This document shows, piece by piece, positions 33,075 through 40,298 of a stretch of 40,298 bases of DNA. This DNA is from Aphanothece sp. CMT-3BRIN-NPC111 (GTDB lineage: Bacteria > Cyanobacteriota > Cyanobacteriia > Cyanobacteriales > JAHHGU01), in assembly GCA_019359765.1 (NCBI GenBank), contig JAHHGU010000050.1, forward strand, positions 1 through 40,298, written 5' to 3'. Numbering within the stretch: the stretch's first letter is position 1; every line of letters begins with the position of its first letter. A program made the position numbers and the translations under genes. The notes beneath the pieces are model-generated. The model was not told the DNA's origin, made no database searches, and worked only from the letters and a program-made list of their open reading frames with translations.

Positions 33075-33836
33075 TTAGGATGCCGCTAATCTGGCTTGAG
33101 CTAACTGCGCGACTGGCTCCCAGTTGAGGATGTCCTGTAGTAATGCCTGATAGCCTGTCACATTAGGATGGAGACCATCTTCACATAGTTGCTTTTGCCA
33201 CCAACCAGCACCCCGCTTTAACCAAAGATCAAAAATATCCAGGTAGGGAATCTGATGCGCCTGACAGGCTAACCGTGTGGCTTCTTTGTAGCGGTATTGA
33301 TCGGCATGATTGAAGTGAAAACAATCCAAAAATGGCATTTTCGCTTCATTCACTGGCACCATACCCACAAATAGCACCGGAATTTGCCGTTGCGATCGCG
33401 TATCGTTAAGCCCTTGTTGAAATGTAGCGTGTTGCATAGCAACGCATAGGTTTAGTAGGGAGGCTAGTTCCGCCTTGAACACCTCAAAGTCCGTATAATG
33501 ACGCCCGTCGGGACGTCCTAACCTAGCCGAATCATTAACTCCCACCGACAGCATAATCACATCTGGCACGCGATTTTTCAGTTCACCCCGATGGCGAAAC
33601 TCCTGCTCTAATCGCCCTCCTACTTGCTTGAGGCCATCACCCCGAACACCTAGGTTGTATACCACATGTCCGGGGCTACCAGGCATCATCCACTGCCGTC
33701 GCAGTCGCTCTACCCAGCCGCCTCCTTCGGGATCGCCAAATCCATAGACAATGCTGTCTCCCAGTACAACGATCTTCAGGGGATGACAATTTGCTTGATA
33801 TAACGGGTTAAAAGCTGGGGCGACAAGTGTTTGCAT
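33075..33836 (-). CDS. SGNH/GDSL-family esterase or lipase
   Basis: The 253-residue protein has the SGNH blocks: VVLGDSIVYG (Ser nucleophile), NLGVRGDG (Gly), LSVGVNDSAR (Asn) and EDGLHPNVTGY (Asp and His). No signal peptide is visible, so it is probably cytosolic, resembling TesA-like thioesterase/lysophospholipase fold proteins. The ATG at 33836 is preferred over a TTG six bases upstream. It is divergent from rpoZ and coupled to the small membrane protein downstream. It is not closely related to the other SGNH protein at 10840. Confidence 0.88.
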   Translation of the reverse strand: MQTLVAPAFNPLYQANCHPLKIVVLGDSIVYGFGDPEGGGWVERLRRQWMMPGSPGHVVYNLGVRGDGLKQVGGRLEQEFRHRGELKNRVPDVIMLSVGVNDSARLGRPDGRHYTDFEVFKAELASLLNLCVAMQHATFQQGLNDTRSQRQIPVLFVGMVPVNEAKMPFLDCFHFNHADQYRYKEATRLACQAHQIPYLDIFDLWLKRGAGWWQKQLCEDGLHPNVTGYQALLQDILNWEPVAQLAQARLAAS

Positions 33837-33984
33837 GGACAATAACGCTCAGGCAGATACTTTACTAAAGTAGACACAATGATAAGAATCTACATAATAA
33901 TGAATTTTACCGCCATAGCTAAACATGGGGAATCTCTGCCTCGTCAGTTAAACTAGAGGATGCCATGCAAAATCAGGAAATTAT

Positions 33985-34215
33985 ATGCTTCATAGGCGTT
34001 CCCAGTATGACTCGACTCAGATTATCCACCGTTCTGAGCAGCTAGTTAGTGCAGCCTCTAATCGCTACCGGATTACGGTTCAAGTCTCGAATCGTGCTAA
34101 GCGTCGGCGCTATGAAGATTTTGAAAATATCGATGACCCAATGATGAAGCCAGTGATGCGGGCGATTATTGAGATGTCGGATGAGCTGACGCAACCGGAA
34201 ATTATTGGTGACTAA
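33985..34215 (+). CDS. rpoZ: RNA polymerase omega subunit
   Basis: The 76-residue protein is the short cyanobacterial omega subunit, which helps assemble and stabilise RNA polymerase. It shows the family core NRYRITVQVSNRAKRRRYED and ends MKPVMRAIIEMSDELTQPE. ATG 33985 follows CAGGAAA. The DUF1818 gene follows downstream on the same strand, an arrangement common in cyanobacteria, though here repeat R2 lies between them. Confidence 0.95.
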   Translation: MLHRRSQYDSTQIIHRSEQLVSAASNRYRITVQVSNRAKRRRYEDFENIDDPMMKPVMRAIIEMSDELTQPEIIGD

Positions 34216-34267
34216 GCCTAGTCTGAGTTTAGTGTAACGTTGGCAACGAACCCGTCAACCAATGCAA

Positions 34268-34397
34268 GGATTTTGGATTGACCCCGACCACCAGGATCGG
34301 GACTTGGGTATTTTAGATTTGTTGGGTCCATAATTCGGCGGGGCATGAACCCAAAATGTCTTTTAATCCAAAATCCAAAATCTAAAATCTAAAATTG
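34268..34397. repeat. Dispersed intergenic repeat R2, copy 2
   Basis: It shares with 6938-7066 the elements TTTTGGATT, ACCCCGACCA, GGGTCCATAATTCGGCGGGG and the AT-rich tail ATCCAAAATCCAAAATCTA. It lies between rpoZ and the DUF1818 gene and ends just before the latter's 5' end. Two copies in the same orientation suggest an ancient mobile or amplifying repeat. Confidence 0.8.
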
Positions 34398-34433
34398 AAG
34401 CGTCAATCTCGTTGGAGCCTGAATCGCTATTTC

Positions 34434-34799
34434 ATGGAGCGTCTCATCAAGAGTGGAGTGGGCTGGCGTATCGGCTGGAATCCTCAAGCAGCTGAATATA
34501 AAGGTTTAGTGGCTGGAGACGCTTGGGCGATTGAACTGAGTGAGGCAGAGTTGAATGACTTTTGCCGATTGTTGGCTCAGCTGAGCGAGACAATGAACCA
34601 AATGGCTGCGGAATTGATGGATGAAGAGAAAATCGCCTGTGAAGCAGAAAGCGATTTTCTCTGGATGGAAGTAAAGGGCTATCCCCACGCCTATAGCCTT
34701 CGCTTTATCCTCAACACAGGACGTAGGTGTGAAGGCAGCTGGCCTGAGTCGGCGGTTCCGGGTTTGGTCCAGGCAGCTCAGGTACTTAAGGTTTTTTGA
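34434..34799 (+). CDS. DUF1818 family protein
   Basis: The 121-residue protein starts MERLIKSGVGWRIGWNPQAA and continues WAIELSEAELNDFCRLLAQL, which I recognise as DUF1818, a small cyanobacterial soluble family of unknown function. ATG 34434 is chosen because the family begins there; an upstream TTG at 34395 lies in repeat R2. It sits downstream of rpoZ in the usual order. The C-terminus (SWPESAVPGLVQAAQVLKVF) is intact. Confidence 0.9.
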   Translation: MERLIKSGVGWRIGWNPQAAEYKGLVAGDAWAIELSEAELNDFCRLLAQLSETMNQMAAELMDEEKIACEAESDFLWMEVKGYPHAYSLRFILNTGRRCEGSWPESAVPGLVQAAQVLKVF

Positions 34800-34961
34800 A
34801 CGGAACTTACGCATTTTGACAAAAGCAGGAGTAAGTCATTTGATGCAAGGATAATGGAATTGTCCCCACCATACCGAAGCCGGAGGCTTGAAACCTATAC
34901 GTGTTTTTGGTCATGTTGATTTAACGGCTGCGCTTTGTTGTGTTATACTAAATGAGCTTGT

Positions 34962-35035
34962 CGGGGTGTAGCGCAGCTTGGTAGCGCACTTGCTTGGGGT
35001 GCAAGGGGTCGTGGGTTCGAATCCCGCCACTCCGA
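34962..35035 (+). tRNA. tRNA-Pro (anticodon GGG)
   Basis: The cloverleaf folds fully: acceptor CGGGGTG / CACTCCG, D arm GCGCAGCTTGGTAGCGC, anticodon stem CTTGC / GCAAG with loop TTGGGGT (anticodon GGG), and T arm GTGGGTTCGAATCCCGC. The discriminator is A at 35035. CCA is not encoded. It is followed by an intrinsic terminator. Confidence 0.97.
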
Positions 35036-35058
35036 TTTGTTGCGAATCAGATTAAATG

Positions 35059-35103
35059 GAAAGTCCATCAATCTTTTAAATGGGTTGGTGGGCTTTCTTT
35101 TTT
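35059..35103 (+). terminator. Intrinsic terminator of tRNA-Pro
   Basis: Stem GAAAGTCCATCAATC pairs with GGTTGGTGGGCTTTC (with G-U pairs) and is followed by a run of six T's. It begins 24 bases after the tRNA. Confidence 0.8.
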
Positions 35104-35177
35104 AAGGGGACTGGGGGCTAGGAGGATCTCAAAAGGGAACCGTTGACCCTCCAAATGTCCAAAATTATAATTATTAG

Positions 35178-35275
35178 GACAATCGGCATCACCCCCATGC
35201 ACGGATGGTAGAGACCCGCTGGCAGGGTGCCTCTACTTTCTGAAGGATTGCTAAAAGCTAATTGCTAATTGCTAT
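35178..35275. repeat. Dispersed intergenic repeat R1, copy 3
   Basis: It contains GACAATCGGCATCACC, CATGCACGGATGG, a GTAGAG...CTCTAC hairpin (35208-35236) and the tail GAAGGATTGCTAAAAG then CTAATTGCTAATTGCTATA. It ends about 18 bases before the metallophosphoesterase start codon, forming its leader. Confidence 0.7.
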
Positions 35276-35293
35276 ATTTTTTTCCTGTTTGGC

Positions 35294-37033
35294 ATGAGCA
35301 ATCCAAAATCCAAAATTGACCTGATATCTGACCCTCAGCTGCTAAGCGATCCATTTCTGCAACTACCGACCGAGACTTCTGTGCGGGTGGTTTGGTTTAC
35401 TGAGTTTGCAGGTTCCAGCCATAGCGTCACTTACGGCACAGATCTCAATCAAATTGCCACTGCGACAACTACCAAACTCAGCCGCACTCGGGAAGACCAA
35501 ACATCAAGAGTGGGAAACCAAACCCAGAACGGCCAGGTTTACAATCAGCTGGCAAGACGGGACATCTGGCGTCATGAGGCGGAAGTTAATGGGCTGAACC
35601 CTAGCAAGCGTATTCCTTATCGAGTGACGAGTGTCCGGGAAGATGGTAAGACGGTGAGCAGTGAGGTGTTTAGTCTTGCACCTAAGCCAACGCCGGGAAC
35701 GCCGCTAAAAATATTGCTGACATCCGACCACCAGCTGTTGCCGATGGTATCAGCAAACCTTCAGAAGGTGGTGGAGACTGTTGGGCGAGTGGATGCCGTT
35801 TTCCATGCTGGTGATTTGGTTAATGTTCCGGATCGCGCTTCCGAGTGGTTCGACGATAACCGTGGGGGTGCTTTCTTCCCTTGCCTTCAAGGTCGCGCCA
35901 GCTATGAATTAGATAAGAACGGCGTTAAAACAATTTACACTGGAGGCGAGTTAATTCAACACGCCCCAATGTTTACAGCGATCGGCAACCATGAGGTGAT
36001 GGGTCGCTTTTCGATGGACAGCGGCTTGAACAACCAGTTGAATGATGCCTTCCCCCGTTCGGCTGCCCAGCGTATTTATAATGTATACGCCAACCTGTTG
36101 AACCCCAATGACGATCCGATGGTGCGTGCAGCTTGGTTAAAAGACAATTCCTTGAATGTTGATACATACGAGGAGATTTTTACCTTACCTCAGAGCAGTC
36201 AGGGGGGGAAACAGTATTATGCCGTAACCTTCGGTGATATCCGTTTGGTGGTTTTATACGTTACGAATTTCTGGGGGAAGCCTAACCTTGATGCTAGCAT
36301 CCGGGGAAGATACCGCGAACGAGAGCAAGACTTGAACAACCCCCTGAAGTGGGGATATGGACAGCATATATTTGAGCCAATTGCCCAGGGTAGCGAGCAG
36401 TACCTATGGTTGCAGGAAGAACTTAGTAGTTCAAATTTTAAGCAGGCGAAGTATAAGGTTGTAATGTTACATCACCCGCCACATACCTTAGGCGGCAATA
36501 TTGTTCCTGCTTATACCGATCCGGTGCAAGTAATTGAACGCTATGCAGATGGCAGCATTAAGGCGGTTGGTTATGAGTACCCAAAAGAGGCAGATTACAT
36601 TATTCGCGACGTGGAGCCACTGCTAGAGGCTGCTGGCGTGCAGTTGGTGTTGTTCGGGCATTCGCATTTGTGGAACCGCTTTGTTAGCCCTGGCGGGATA
36701 CAGTTTTTAGAAACTTCTAATGTGGGCAACTCGTTTGGTGCTGCTATTGGCGATAGCTGCGCTTCCGCGCAAAGCGCGGTTCGCAAGCGACCTGTGCCAA
36801 CTGGATATAAAGAAGAGTATGCAGAAACCGGCGATCCGAATGGGTTGAAGCCTGTGGTGCCGACTATTGCACCGCTAATAGGTGAAGATGGCAAGCCGTT
36901 GCCTTATGTGGCGAGTAATGACATTACTGTGTTCAGTATCTTGGATACGGGGGCTGGAACGGTGAGCAGTTACCGCTTTGATACGGCGGAAAATTCAGAT
37001 GTGGTGCAGTTTGATAAGTTTAAGCTCAGATAA
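35294..37033 (+). CDS. Calcineurin-like metallophosphoesterase (purple acid phosphatase-like)
   Basis: The 579-residue protein has an N-terminal fibronectin-type beta domain (about 20-130; SVRVVWFTEF, PYRVTSVREDG) and a metallophosphoesterase domain with TSDHQLL, FHAGDLVNVPDR, FTAIGNHEVMG, MLHHPPHTLGG and LFGHSHLWNR. The first motif reads SDHQ, not the usual DxH, as in some purple-acid-phosphatase relatives. It probably hydrolyses phosphate mono- or diesters; no signal peptide is seen. The first codons (MSNPKSKI) are made of the ATCCAAAATCCAAAAT unit of repeat R2, so the natural start was perhaps elsewhere. A short palindromic segment (about residues 487-500) may be a repeat insertion within the gene. 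Confidence 0.85.
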   Translation: MSNPKSKIDLISDPQLLSDPFLQLPTETSVRVVWFTEFAGSSHSVTYGTDLNQIATATTTKLSRTREDQTSRVGNQTQNGQVYNQLARRDIWRHEAEVNGLNPSKRIPYRVTSVREDGKTVSSEVFSLAPKPTPGTPLKILLTSDHQLLPMVSANLQKVVETVGRVDAVFHAGDLVNVPDRASEWFDDNRGGAFFPCLQGRASYELDKNGVKTIYTGGELIQHAPMFTAIGNHEVMGRFSMDSGLNNQLNDAFPRSAAQRIYNVYANLLNPNDDPMVRAAWLKDNSLNVDTYEEIFTLPQSSQGGKQYYAVTFGDIRLVVLYVTNFWGKPNLDASIRGRYREREQDLNNPLKWGYGQHIFEPIAQGSEQYLWLQEELSSSNFKQAKYKVVMLHHPPHTLGGNIVPAYTDPVQVIERYADGSIKAVGYEYPKEADYIIRDVEPLLEAAGVQLVLFGHSHLWNRFVSPGGIQFLETSNVGNSFGAAIGDSCASAQSAVRKRPVPTGYKEEYAETGDPNGLKPVVPTIAPLIGEDGKPLPYVASNDITVFSILDTGAGTVSSYRFDTAENSDVVQFDKFKLR

Positions 37034-37636
37034 AGAGCGATCGCTGCCGCCCGTTTTTGTTTTTTTGTTAGTTGGATGTGGAAAATAACTACTAACAGCT
37101 AACGTGAAATACCCAGAATAGATGGCGATTGATGAGCTTAACCTGTTTTTAAACAAACGCATAGCAATCTATTCTTTGCTTGTTAACGAAGTAAATGAGC
37201 GTGGCGGAAATCGAGTAATACGCCAGTGCAATTGAAGAATCGGACACGATATGGAGCCATATCAAACTTGGCTTCCAGAGGCAGCAATGTCCATGAGGAA
37301 TAAATAATTCTGAACCCAAAAAGTTAGGTAAAAATTCTCACATGAATTTTCCTATCTGTTACTAATTACTATTAAGGGCGGTAGCCTTACATCATAAAAT
37401 ATGAGCCAATATTTTCCCTCTCCAGGTAGATGATTAGCAATTTGGGTGTTTATTAATAAAGGGCGATCGCTAGGCTAGGGCTTTCTAGCCTAGCTCCGTG
37501 CAACACATCGCCCTATTTATAATCTACTCAGCAAATTGTAAAGTTGTGTTGCAACCATTTGAAAAAGATTGAGAAATACCGCAAAACTGAATCAAAGCCT
37601 TATCCTTAACATTTAATAAATGTTGCGAGAAATATC
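37034..37636. other. Gene-free 0.6 kb region
   Basis: I find no open frame or RNA gene of known type here. It is moderately AT-rich, contains the double hairpin at 37461-37513, and ends just before the small membrane protein gene. It might hold decayed gene remnants or a small RNA gene, but I cannot support either. Confidence 0.4.
37461..37513. repeat. Nested hairpin with HIP1 and 10-bp perfect inner arms
   Basis: The inner arms GCTAGGCTAG / CTAGCCTAGC (37469-37478, 37485-37494) are perfect. Outer GGGCGAT (37461-37467) pairs with ATCGCCC (37507-37513), giving a long branched stem. No T tract follows. It could be a small-RNA core or a mobile palindrome. Confidence 0.6.
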
Positions 37637-37978
37637 ATGGAAAAGTTACAAAGGTTTCGGATGGTCTCCACTCTCACGTTTGGAGATATCTACGGTCAAA
37701 TCATCATTTGGTTAATCGTCATTTTCATTAGTCTCGCCTCTGCACTCTCCTTGTGGAGTACCGCTCGCCATATCTATGCTTTAGCGACTGTAGGGCTAAT
37801 TTTGGTGCTGTCTCTGCCCTTCTTGCTCTTTGCCTTCGTCACCACGCTGCTGAACCACATTGAGTTTGCTCCCCTAGAGGAAAATCAAACAACTCGGACA
37901 AGCCCTGTAAATGCGCCCATGGCCAACCAAGAAACCCGTCCCAGTACCCAGGTGGGTAGCTATGGGACAAATGCTTGA
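37637..37978 (+). CDS. Small two-span membrane protein, unknown
   Basis: The 113-residue protein has two hydrophobic segments (about 21-43, IIIWLIVIFISLASALSLW, and 46-70, IYALATVGLILVLSLPFLLF) and a polar, Thr/Pro-rich C-terminal tail. ATG 37637 has no strong ribosome-binding site. It is unrecognised. Its distance from sdhA (345 bases, with a hairpin between) argues against an operon. Confidence 0.65.
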   Translation: MEKLQRFRMVSTLTFGDIYGQIIIWLIVIFISLASALSLWSTARHIYALATVGLILVLSLPFLLFAFVTTLLNHIEFAPLEENQTTRTSPVNAPMANQETRPSTQVGSYGTNA

Positions 37979-38158
37979 ACGTTGTACTCCACAGGAGAAG
38001 GGTTCACGTATAGTCACCAATAAAGCTGCTGATTTGCAGTCCTCTTCTTATGTTCCGCCAGCGTTCCCTGTAACTTTCAACCCCCTCATAACCTACAACT
38101 CTTCAAGAAACGATTTTCTAAAGAACAGGACTTACGCACTGAAAACCTGAAGCCTCGA

Positions 38159-38224
38159 TCCCCCCTAACCCCCCTTAAAAAGGGGGGAACCTTGATTAGT
38201 CCCCTTTTTAATTTGGTTGGGGGA
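38159..38224. repeat. CCCCCTTAAAAAGGGGG repeat
   Basis: A perfect stem CCCCCCTT / AAGGGGGG is followed by TTGATTAGTCCCC and an AATTTGG tail. Sequences of this type are widespread intergenic palindromes in cyanobacteria. It lies between the small membrane protein gene and sdhA. A common ACTTACGCA motif just upstream (38131) also occurs at 34805. Confidence 0.8.
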
Positions 38225-38323
38225 TATTTTCTCCCTAAGTTCTAAAGAACTTCCCTGGTGTATGGCGGGGAAGTTTTTGTTTGCGTCAGCATAGATATAG
38301 GAATTCCCAATATCTAACCAAAA

Positions 38324-40051
38324 ATGCTAGAACACGACGTCATCATTGTGGGCGGTGGATTAGCCGGGTGTCGCGCTGCCTTAGAGATTGCCCGTACTGA
38401 CCCCAGCCTGAGTATAGCTTTGGTTGCCAAAACTCACCCGATTCGTTCTCACTCGGTTGCTGCCCAAGGGGGAATGGCGGCAACGCTGAAAAATGTTGAT
38501 GTGGAAGACAGTTGGGAAGCCCATGCCTTTGACACTGTTAAGGGTTCTGACTACCTGGCAGACCAAGATGCTGTAGAAATTCTCACCCGCGAAGCGCCAG
38601 ATGTGGTAATTGACCTGGAACACATGGGCGTTTTGTTCTCCCGGTTACCGGATGGTCGCATTGCCCAACGTGCTTTTGGTGGACATTCTCATCAGCGCAC
38701 CTGCTACGCAGCAGATAAAACGGGTCATGCCATCTTGCACGAATTGGTCAACAACCTCCGGCGTCACGGCGTCCACATCTACGATGAGTGGTACGTTATG
38801 CAGCTGATTTTGGAAGATGCCCAAGCAAAAGGGGTCGTGGTTTACAAAATCCTGGATGGGCAGATTGAGGTGGTTCGGGCTAAGGCGGTGATGTTTGCCA
38901 CCGGGGGTTATGGGCGAGTTTACAACACCACGTCCAATGACTATGCCTCGACTGGGGATGGTTTGGCGATGTCAGCGCTGGCGGGTGTGCCGTTGGAGGA
39001 TATGGAGTTTGTGCAGTTTCATCCTACTGGCTTGTATCCGGTGGGGGTGTTGATTTCTGAGGCTGTGCGCGGCGAGGGTGCTTATTTAATTAATAGTGAG
39101 GGCGATCGCTTTATGGCAAACTACGCCCCTAGCAGGATGGAACTGGCACCCCGTGATATTACTTCTCGTGCGATCGCCCTGGAAATTGCTGCGGGTCGTG
39201 GTATTCATCCTGATGGCAGCGCGGGTGGCCCCTTTGTCTATCTGGACTTGCGCCACATGGGGCGAGAAAAAATTATGAGCCGCGTTCCCTTCGCTTGGGA
39301 AGAAGCACACCGACTGGTGGGCATTGATGCTGTAAATCAACCTATGCCCGTGCGCCCCACAATCCACTATTCAATGGGCGGTATTCCTACAAATACGGAT
39401 GGTCAGGTGCGTAGTAGTCCAGAAAATTTGATTGATGGCTTCTTTGCGGCTGGGGAAGCTGCTTGTGTTTCAGTTCATGGTGCTAATCGACTTGGTAGTA
39501 ATTCCCTGCTGGAGTGCGTTGTTTATGGGCGTAGAACTGGAAGTGCGATCGCGCAATTTATCCAAAACCGCAAGTTGCCACAAGTGGATGAGCAACGCTA
39601 CCTAACAGCAGCCCAGCAACAAATTCAAGCGCTACTCGACCAACCTGGAACCACTCGAATTAATAACCTACGTCAAGCCTTCCAAGACGGCATGACAGAC
39701 TATTGTGGCGTATTTCGCACCGAAGAATTAATGCGCCAAGGTTTGGAACAGTTGCAACAACTGCAACAACAGTACCAGCAAATATATTTAGATGACAAAG
39801 GTAAACTCTGGAATACTGAAATCATCGAAGCGCTAGAACTACGCAATTTGATGATTGTGGGGCAGTTAATTCTGACATCAGCTCTACATCGGCAAGAAAG
39901 CCGGGGGGCGCATTGCCGCCAAGATTATCCGCATCGAGATGATACCAATTTTCTTAAGCACACGCTGGCTTACTATTCACCCGCTGGCATTGATCTGAAG
40001 TATCTACCCGTGACTATTACAATGTTTGAGCCACAAGAGAGGAAGTATTGA
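38324..40051 (+). CDS. sdhA: Succinate dehydrogenase / fumarate reductase flavoprotein subunit
   Basis: The 575-residue protein carries the FAD-binding GGGLAGCRAALE near residue 11, the flavinylation region HSVAAQGGMAA (His near 44), the substrate-binding HPTGLYPVG, the catalytic Arg region ITSRAIALEI, and the C-terminal GEAACVSVHGANRLGSNSL. It oxidises succinate and feeds electrons to plastoquinone in the thylakoid membrane. No sdhB or sdhC neighbour is visible on this side; in cyanobacteria the subunits are usually unlinked. The ATG start is clear and the gene is complete. Confidence 0.94.
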   Translation: MLEHDVIIVGGGLAGCRAALEIARTDPSLSIALVAKTHPIRSHSVAAQGGMAATLKNVDVEDSWEAHAFDTVKGSDYLADQDAVEILTREAPDVVIDLEHMGVLFSRLPDGRIAQRAFGGHSHQRTCYAADKTGHAILHELVNNLRRHGVHIYDEWYVMQLILEDAQAKGVVVYKILDGQIEVVRAKAVMFATGGYGRVYNTTSNDYASTGDGLAMSALAGVPLEDMEFVQFHPTGLYPVGVLISEAVRGEGAYLINSEGDRFMANYAPSRMELAPRDITSRAIALEIAAGRGIHPDGSAGGPFVYLDLRHMGREKIMSRVPFAWEEAHRLVGIDAVNQPMPVRPTIHYSMGGIPTNTDGQVRSSPENLIDGFFAAGEAACVSVHGANRLGSNSLLECVVYGRRTGSAIAQFIQNRKLPQVDEQRYLTAAQQQIQALLDQPGTTRINNLRQAFQDGMTDYCGVFRTEELMRQGLEQLQQLQQQYQQIYLDDKGKLWNTEIIEALELRNLMIVGQLILTSALHRQESRGAHCRQDYPHRDDTNFLKHTLAYYSPAGIDLKYLPVTITMFEPQERKY

Positions 40052-40298
40052 AAATAAAACTGCCTAAGACTTTTGTTGCGGTTACACTAACTTAGAGCTT
40101 GCACTCCTTCGCCCACAGGTTCTCATCCTAGGGCCAAACAAATCTTCGTCCGCTTGCGTGGACTAAAAGAAAATAAAGGATTTTGGAGTCTGCGTAGGCA
40201 GGCTTTGTACGCGCGAACCCCACCCTTTAGCAGGGCTAATTCATTGTCAAAGGAGAAAAATATGGGTAGCTAGAAGGTGGCTTACACTAAATCTTTTA

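Noticed and set aside
40052..40298. A gene or RNA downstream of sdhA
   Set aside because: No open frame above a few codons (for instance Met-Gly-Ser-stop near 40261) and no recognised RNA; the window ends in uncharacterised intergenic DNA.

Overview
The window is a chromosomal segment of a cyanobacterium. Three things point there: very frequent HIP1 octamers (GCGATCGC), several gene families essentially restricted to cyanobacteria (DUF1818, DUF2811, DUF3082, the short RpoZ form, a PTOX-type oxidase), and dispersed palindromic intergenic repeats typical of large-genome filamentous species. The genus cannot be named from this sequence alone. Gene density is moderate, most genes are single transcription units, and many gaps hold repeats.

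Layout. 1-5 kb: a minus-strand GH2 glycosidase/galT pair with overlapping reading frames, a plastoquinol terminal oxidase, a small CxxC protein and a frameshifted small gene. 5-10 kb: hflX, an inactive-looking rhodanese and mutL. 10-13.6 kb: a decayed IS630-type element, an AT-rich SGNH hydrolase, a DEDDh exonuclease and murF. 14-17 kb: an unrecognised 433-residue protein, pth, a DUF2811 gene and a 0.9 kb gap with DnaA-box-like sites and 11-bp phased iterons. 17-19.7 kb: a GAF/HD-GYP protein, a fragment resembling the C-terminus of an IscB/IsrB-type protein, and a DUF3082 membrane protein. 19.7-26.6 kb: a plus-strand signalling block made of a response-regulator/thioredoxin-reductase-like fusion, a LOG-type hydrolase, two paralogous cNMP-domain histidine kinases and an LtrA-like membrane protein. 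26.7-32.6 kb: a NAGPA-like protein, an ABC1/UbiB kinase-like protein, a GDP-mannose pyrophosphorylase and a divergent LCP-family protein. 32.7-40 kb: a second SGNH hydrolase with a coupled small membrane protein, rpoZ, a DUF1818 gene, tRNA-Pro(GGG), a metallophosphoesterase, a small membrane protein and sdhA.

Functional links. The strongest candidate for a little-described system is the 19.7-25.3 kb block. A receiver domain with its phospho-acceptor intact is fused to a glutaredoxin-like domain and a thioredoxin-reductase-like flavoprotein, both lacking the usual redox CxxC. Nearby are two sister kinases that could phosphorylate it. ManC and the LCP protein are divergently transcribed and both fit surface-glycan assembly. 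GH2 and GalT fit galactoside use. PTOX, SdhA and the UbiB-like protein all bear on the quinone pool but are not co-transcribed.

Mobile and repeat content is notable: one IS630 deletion derivative, one MITE-like palindrome, at least three dispersed repeat families (one copy adjoins the ribosome-binding site of a kinase gene, and another family member seems to supply the first codons of the metallophosphoesterase), and several long hairpins. All functional calls rest on reading motifs by eye; no database search was run.
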